Source: an uncultured Flavobacteriales bacterium
Lineage (GTDB): Bacteria; Bacteroidota; Bacteroidia; Flavobacteriales; Schleiferiaceae
Assembly: GCA_913055685.1 (NCBI GenBank)
Contig: CAJXKC010000001.1
Span: 558,001-622,000, forward strand
Reading direction: 5' to 3'
DNA: 64,000 nucleotides
Shown: piece after piece, positions 61,814-64,000 of the stretch
Position numbering within the stretch: the stretch's first letter is position 1
Layout of the letters: each line of letters opens with the position of its first letter
Program-made: the position numbers and the translations under genes
Notes under the pieces: generated by a model
What the model was told of the DNA's origin: nothing
What the model saw: the letters and a program-made list of their open reading frames with translations, nothing else
The model's database searches: none

Positions 61814-62398
61814 ATGAAACGACTAATTCTACTAATTGGTCTGACTTGTGCTATGAATGCCCATGCTCAGAGCGATTCTGTCCCAACAATTTCCGTTCAA
61901 ACTGATTCCATTCGAATTGATTCGAGTCGAAGCGATTACCTTCACAAAAACAAACATGCAATTCGCCTAGCTGGAGAAGCCGGACTCTTTAGGGGGGTTC
62001 AATTAAATGGCGGCATGGAGTATGAGTATCGAGGGTTTTTCGCTGGCTTCAAGCGCAATTCCTGCTCGGAATCCGTGGCAATTTTAGTTGCACCCAGGGA
62101 GATTAGCTATACTAGCTTTGGCTTGGGTTATAACTACCGATCTTCACCAAATTTTGGGTTCATGGCCTCACTTTACATCGGAAAAGGTGAAGTGATTGAT
62201 GCCAGTTTAAGACATGATTTCCTTTTCTTTTTTAGCACCGTAATCGAGAAGTACCCAACTTACACGCGCGATTTGAGTTGTTCGGTCTATTATAAATACT
62301 ACTGGTTTATGCTAAAAGGAGGATTGGCTATTCACCAGAATGATTACTTTGATAACCTTACCCTTAACCTAGGAGTTGCCTTTGACATTGATTTCTAA
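61814..62398 (+). CDS. Secreted hypothetical protein, small beta-barrel type
   Basis: 194 residues. Signal peptide MKRLILLIGLTCAMNAHAQ, then a Ser/Asp/Thr-rich 30-residue segment with a repeated TDSIRIDSSR pattern. The rest alternates aromatic and small residues (YRGFFAGFKRNS, TSFGLGYNYRSSPNFGFMASLYIG, YYKYYWFMLKGGLAI) and ends in LNLGVAFDIDF, a C-terminal strand that would suit barrel insertion. Not recognised; function unknown. Confidence 0.65.
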   Translation: MKRLILLIGLTCAMNAHAQSDSVPTISVQTDSIRIDSSRSDYLHKNKHAIRLAGEAGLFRGVQLNGGMEYEYRGFFAGFKRNSCSESVAILVAPREISYTSFGLGYNYRSSPNFGFMASLYIGKGEVIDASLRHDFLFFFSTVIEKYPTYTRDLSCSVYYKYYWFMLKGGLAIHQNDYFDNLTLNLGVAFDIDF

Positions 62399-62429
62399 AT
62401 GACATTGGCGAGATTAGTATCTTCGCCGC

Positions 62430-63194
62430 ATGCAATTGCCTCCGGGAAAGAAAATATACTTTGCTAGTGATCTTCATTTAGGCGCCCCTGATTATTCCAT
62501 TAGTTTAATTCGGGAAAAGCATTTTGTTGCCTGGTTAGATGAAATTGCAAAGGATGCGCATTGCATTTACCTAGTAGGTGATTTATTCGATTTTTGGTTT
62601 GAGTATAAAAAAGCCGTGCCTCGAGGTTTTGTCCGCTTGCTCGGCAAATTGGCGGAGCTTAGCGATTCTGGGATAGAATTGCACCTCTTTACCGGTAATC
62701 ATGATATGTGGATTTTCGACTATCTCCCACAGGAGATCGGGCTAACTTTACATCGAGAACCCATTGAAAGACAGTGGTCTGGCAAAAGCTTCTATATTGG
62801 TCATGGTGATGGCCTCGGTCCGGGTGACCACGGCTATAAGTTTATTAAAAAGGTATTTAGTAATCCATTTTTGCAGTGGTGCTTCGCGCGCCTGCATCCA
62901 AACTTTGGAATTGCTTTGGCCGACTATTTTTCTAAAAGTTCAAGGGCAAAAACGGGAGATAGTGATGCTAAGTTTTTAGGGGAGGAAAATGAGTGGCTAG
63001 TAATCTATGCAAAGGAGCAATTGCAAAAGAAGGCCTTCGATTATTTCATCTTTGGTCATCGACACCTACCCCTCGACATTCAATTAAATGAGCAGGGAGC
63101 GCGGTATGTTAACCTGGGCGATTGGATTCAATATTTTACCTATGGCGTTTTCGATGGAGAAAACTTGGCTTTAAAAGAATACCCTCTTAGCTAA
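62430..63194 (+). CDS. lpxH: UDP-2,3-diacylglucosamine diphosphatase
   Basis: 254 residues. Hydrolyses UDP-2,3-diacylglucosamine to lipid X in lipid A synthesis. The calcineurin-like dimetal site is complete: FASDLHLG (Asp14, His16), GDLFDFWFEY, GNHDMW, GHGDGLGPGDHGYK and the final FGHRHLP. The bacterial LpxH insertion (helical cap around residues 135-185, with FARLHPNFGIALADYFSKSSR) is present. It may have its own promoter TATCTTCG (62418-62425). Its stop interlocks by 4 bases with the convergent receptor gene. Confidence 0.92.
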   Translation: MQLPPGKKIYFASDLHLGAPDYSISLIREKHFVAWLDEIAKDAHCIYLVGDLFDFWFEYKKAVPRGFVRLLGKLAELSDSGIELHLFTGNHDMWIFDYLPQEIGLTLHREPIERQWSGKSFYIGHGDGLGPGDHGYKFIKKVFSNPFLQWCFARLHPNFGIALADYFSKSSRAKTGDSDAKFLGEENEWLVIYAKEQLQKKAFDYFIFGHRHLPLDIQLNEQGARYVNLGDWIQYFTYGVFDGENLALKEYPLS

Positions 63195-64000
63195 TCCATT
63201 TCAAGTTTTAAGGTGAGAAAATAAGTTCTCGGCTGGTTTGGCCCATAAATATAGCCGGCGTCTCGATCTTCTCCACGATCAAAATCTTTTTGGTAGGCGT
63301 TTAAAACATTACGTACTCCAGCATGTGCTTTTAGTGCCCAACCCGCAGGGTTATGCCAGATTAAGGTTTCGGCCGAAAGCGAAACATCAAAGAAATTCGG
63401 GCTTCTTTTAAGCTGAGGGTACTCTGTATTGGGATCAATGATATGGCTTAAGAGCATTGGCCCAGTGAAGTTAAGACTGGATTTTAGGTCCCAATGATCA
63501 TTTAATTTATAACTGGCACTGAGGTAGCCGTATATATTTGGAGCCCGTAACATTTCACGGGTGCTAACAATGCTGTCACCACTAGACCATAAAACTTCAT
63601 CTTCCGAAAATAAAGAGCGCTGCAGGGTGAAAGAGGATTGCAGTGTCCAAGCGCTCCAGTAGTGACTGTATTCCAGGTTTAGACCATAAACTCTAGCCCC
63701 TTCTCCATTTCGTTTTAGCAAGCGGGCACTACCATTAGGCAATTCCTGTTGATCGCTTAGAATAAAGTTATTCTTGAGCTCCGTATAGAAGGCATTGGCA
63801 ATAAAATTCGCTTCATAAAAAGGTCGCTGGAGGTTCCAATCCACCGAAAGGTTATAGCTGTTGCTTTTCTCCAAATCGAGCTCTGGGTCTAGCTGAATAA
63901 ATAGCGCTGAGCCACCAACCACGGCAATGTGTAAGTCTTCATTAAAAGCCTGGGGTGCCCTAAAGCCACGAGCGTAGGAACCGCGGAATTTTAAATTTCT
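63191..64000 (-). CDS. TonB-dependent receptor, C-terminal part
   Basis: 270 residues of barrel; the gene continues beyond the right edge, and the frame stays open to base 64000. The segment begins with RGSYARGFRAPQAFNEDLH, the extracellular-loop FRAP signature of TonB receptors, followed by strands such as NSYNLSVDWNLQRPFYEANFI, LQSSFTLQRSLF and KAHAGVRNVLNAYQKDFDRG. It ends in RTYFLTLKLEM, a C-terminal strand. FRAPQAFNE...RDAGYIYGP is common in receptors for vitamin B12-like or heme ligands, but the plug is not visible, so no substrate is assigned. Confidence 0.85.
   Translation of the reverse strand, partial: RNLKFRGSYARGFRAPQAFNEDLHIAVVGGSALFIQLDPELDLEKSNSYNLSVDWNLQRPFYEANFIANAFYTELKNNFILSDQQELPNGSARLLKRNGEGARVYGLNLEYSHYWSAWTLQSSFTLQRSLFSEDEVLWSSGDSIVSTREMLRAPNIYGYLSASYKLNDHWDLKSSLNFTGPMLLSHIIDPNTEYPQLKRSPNFFDVSLSAETLIWHNPAGWALKAHAGVRNVLNAYQKDFDRGEDRDAGYIYGPNQPRTYFLTLKLEMD

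Overview
The window is a slice of a Bacteroidota chromosome, most likely of the order Flavobacteriales. The evidence is a PorW/SprE gliding/secretion lipoprotein, a type IX secretion (T9SS) C-terminal sorting domain, TonB-dependent receptors, a DUF4625 lipoprotein, an ATP synthase operon that lacks the beta and epsilon genes, near absence of Shine-Dalgarno sequences, and promoter -7 elements of the TAnnTTTG type. Gene density is very high: only one stretch of about 320 bases lacks a protein gene. No phage, insertion sequence or CRISPR array was seen.

Layout. 0-6.6 kb: the start of a VIT-type iron/manganese transporter, a DUF2490 protein, an ALDH7-type aldehyde dehydrogenase, a cupin, a DUF4139 protein and a cytochrome c-FTR1 iron permease fusion. 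6.8-8.9 kb: gltX, folB and tRNA-Cys in one minus-strand unit. 8.9-15.4 kb: DUF4175 protein, ybeY, mnmG and a methyltransferase on the plus strand, with three palindromes matching the ParB-binding parS consensus in and around mnmG. 15.4-27 kb: housekeeping genes (holB, pgk, cvpA, pheS, purN, rnhA, an M23 peptidase) and the minus-strand run acpP-fabF-rnc-IPExxxVDY-pyk-PCD. 27-35.8 kb: porW, bactofilin, atpZ and the ATP synthase genes atpB-E-F-H-A-G.

35.8-45.2 kb: a histidine kinase, an enoyl-CoA hydratase, an esterase, an S4 RNA-binding protein, a very large T9SS cargo protein facing a LytTR response regulator, tRNA-Asn and a PfkB kinase. 45.3-48.4 kb: an ECF sigma factor, a protein that looks like a dual-membrane-spanning anti-sigma factor with a triplicated cytoplasmic segment, and a lipoprotein. 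48.4-52 kb: a biotinyl carrier, a degenerate M1-peptidase-like protein and rseP. 52-55.6 kb: a TonB receptor, a His-rich DUF4625 lipoprotein and a Fur/Zur-family regulator, probably a metal (zinc) uptake locus. 55.7-64 kb: kbl, a RecB/AddA-like helicase-nuclease, an SDR, superoxide dismutase, lpxH and the C-terminal part of a second TonB receptor.

The observations most worth following are the parS cluster (which suggests the window is near the replication origin), the sigma/anti-sigma-barrel/lipoprotein cassette with an 11-bp inverted repeat over its promoter, the metal locus with a 25-bp dyad, a terminator-like hairpin inside the rnc coding sequence, and the repeated 4-nt interlocking of stop codons between convergent genes.
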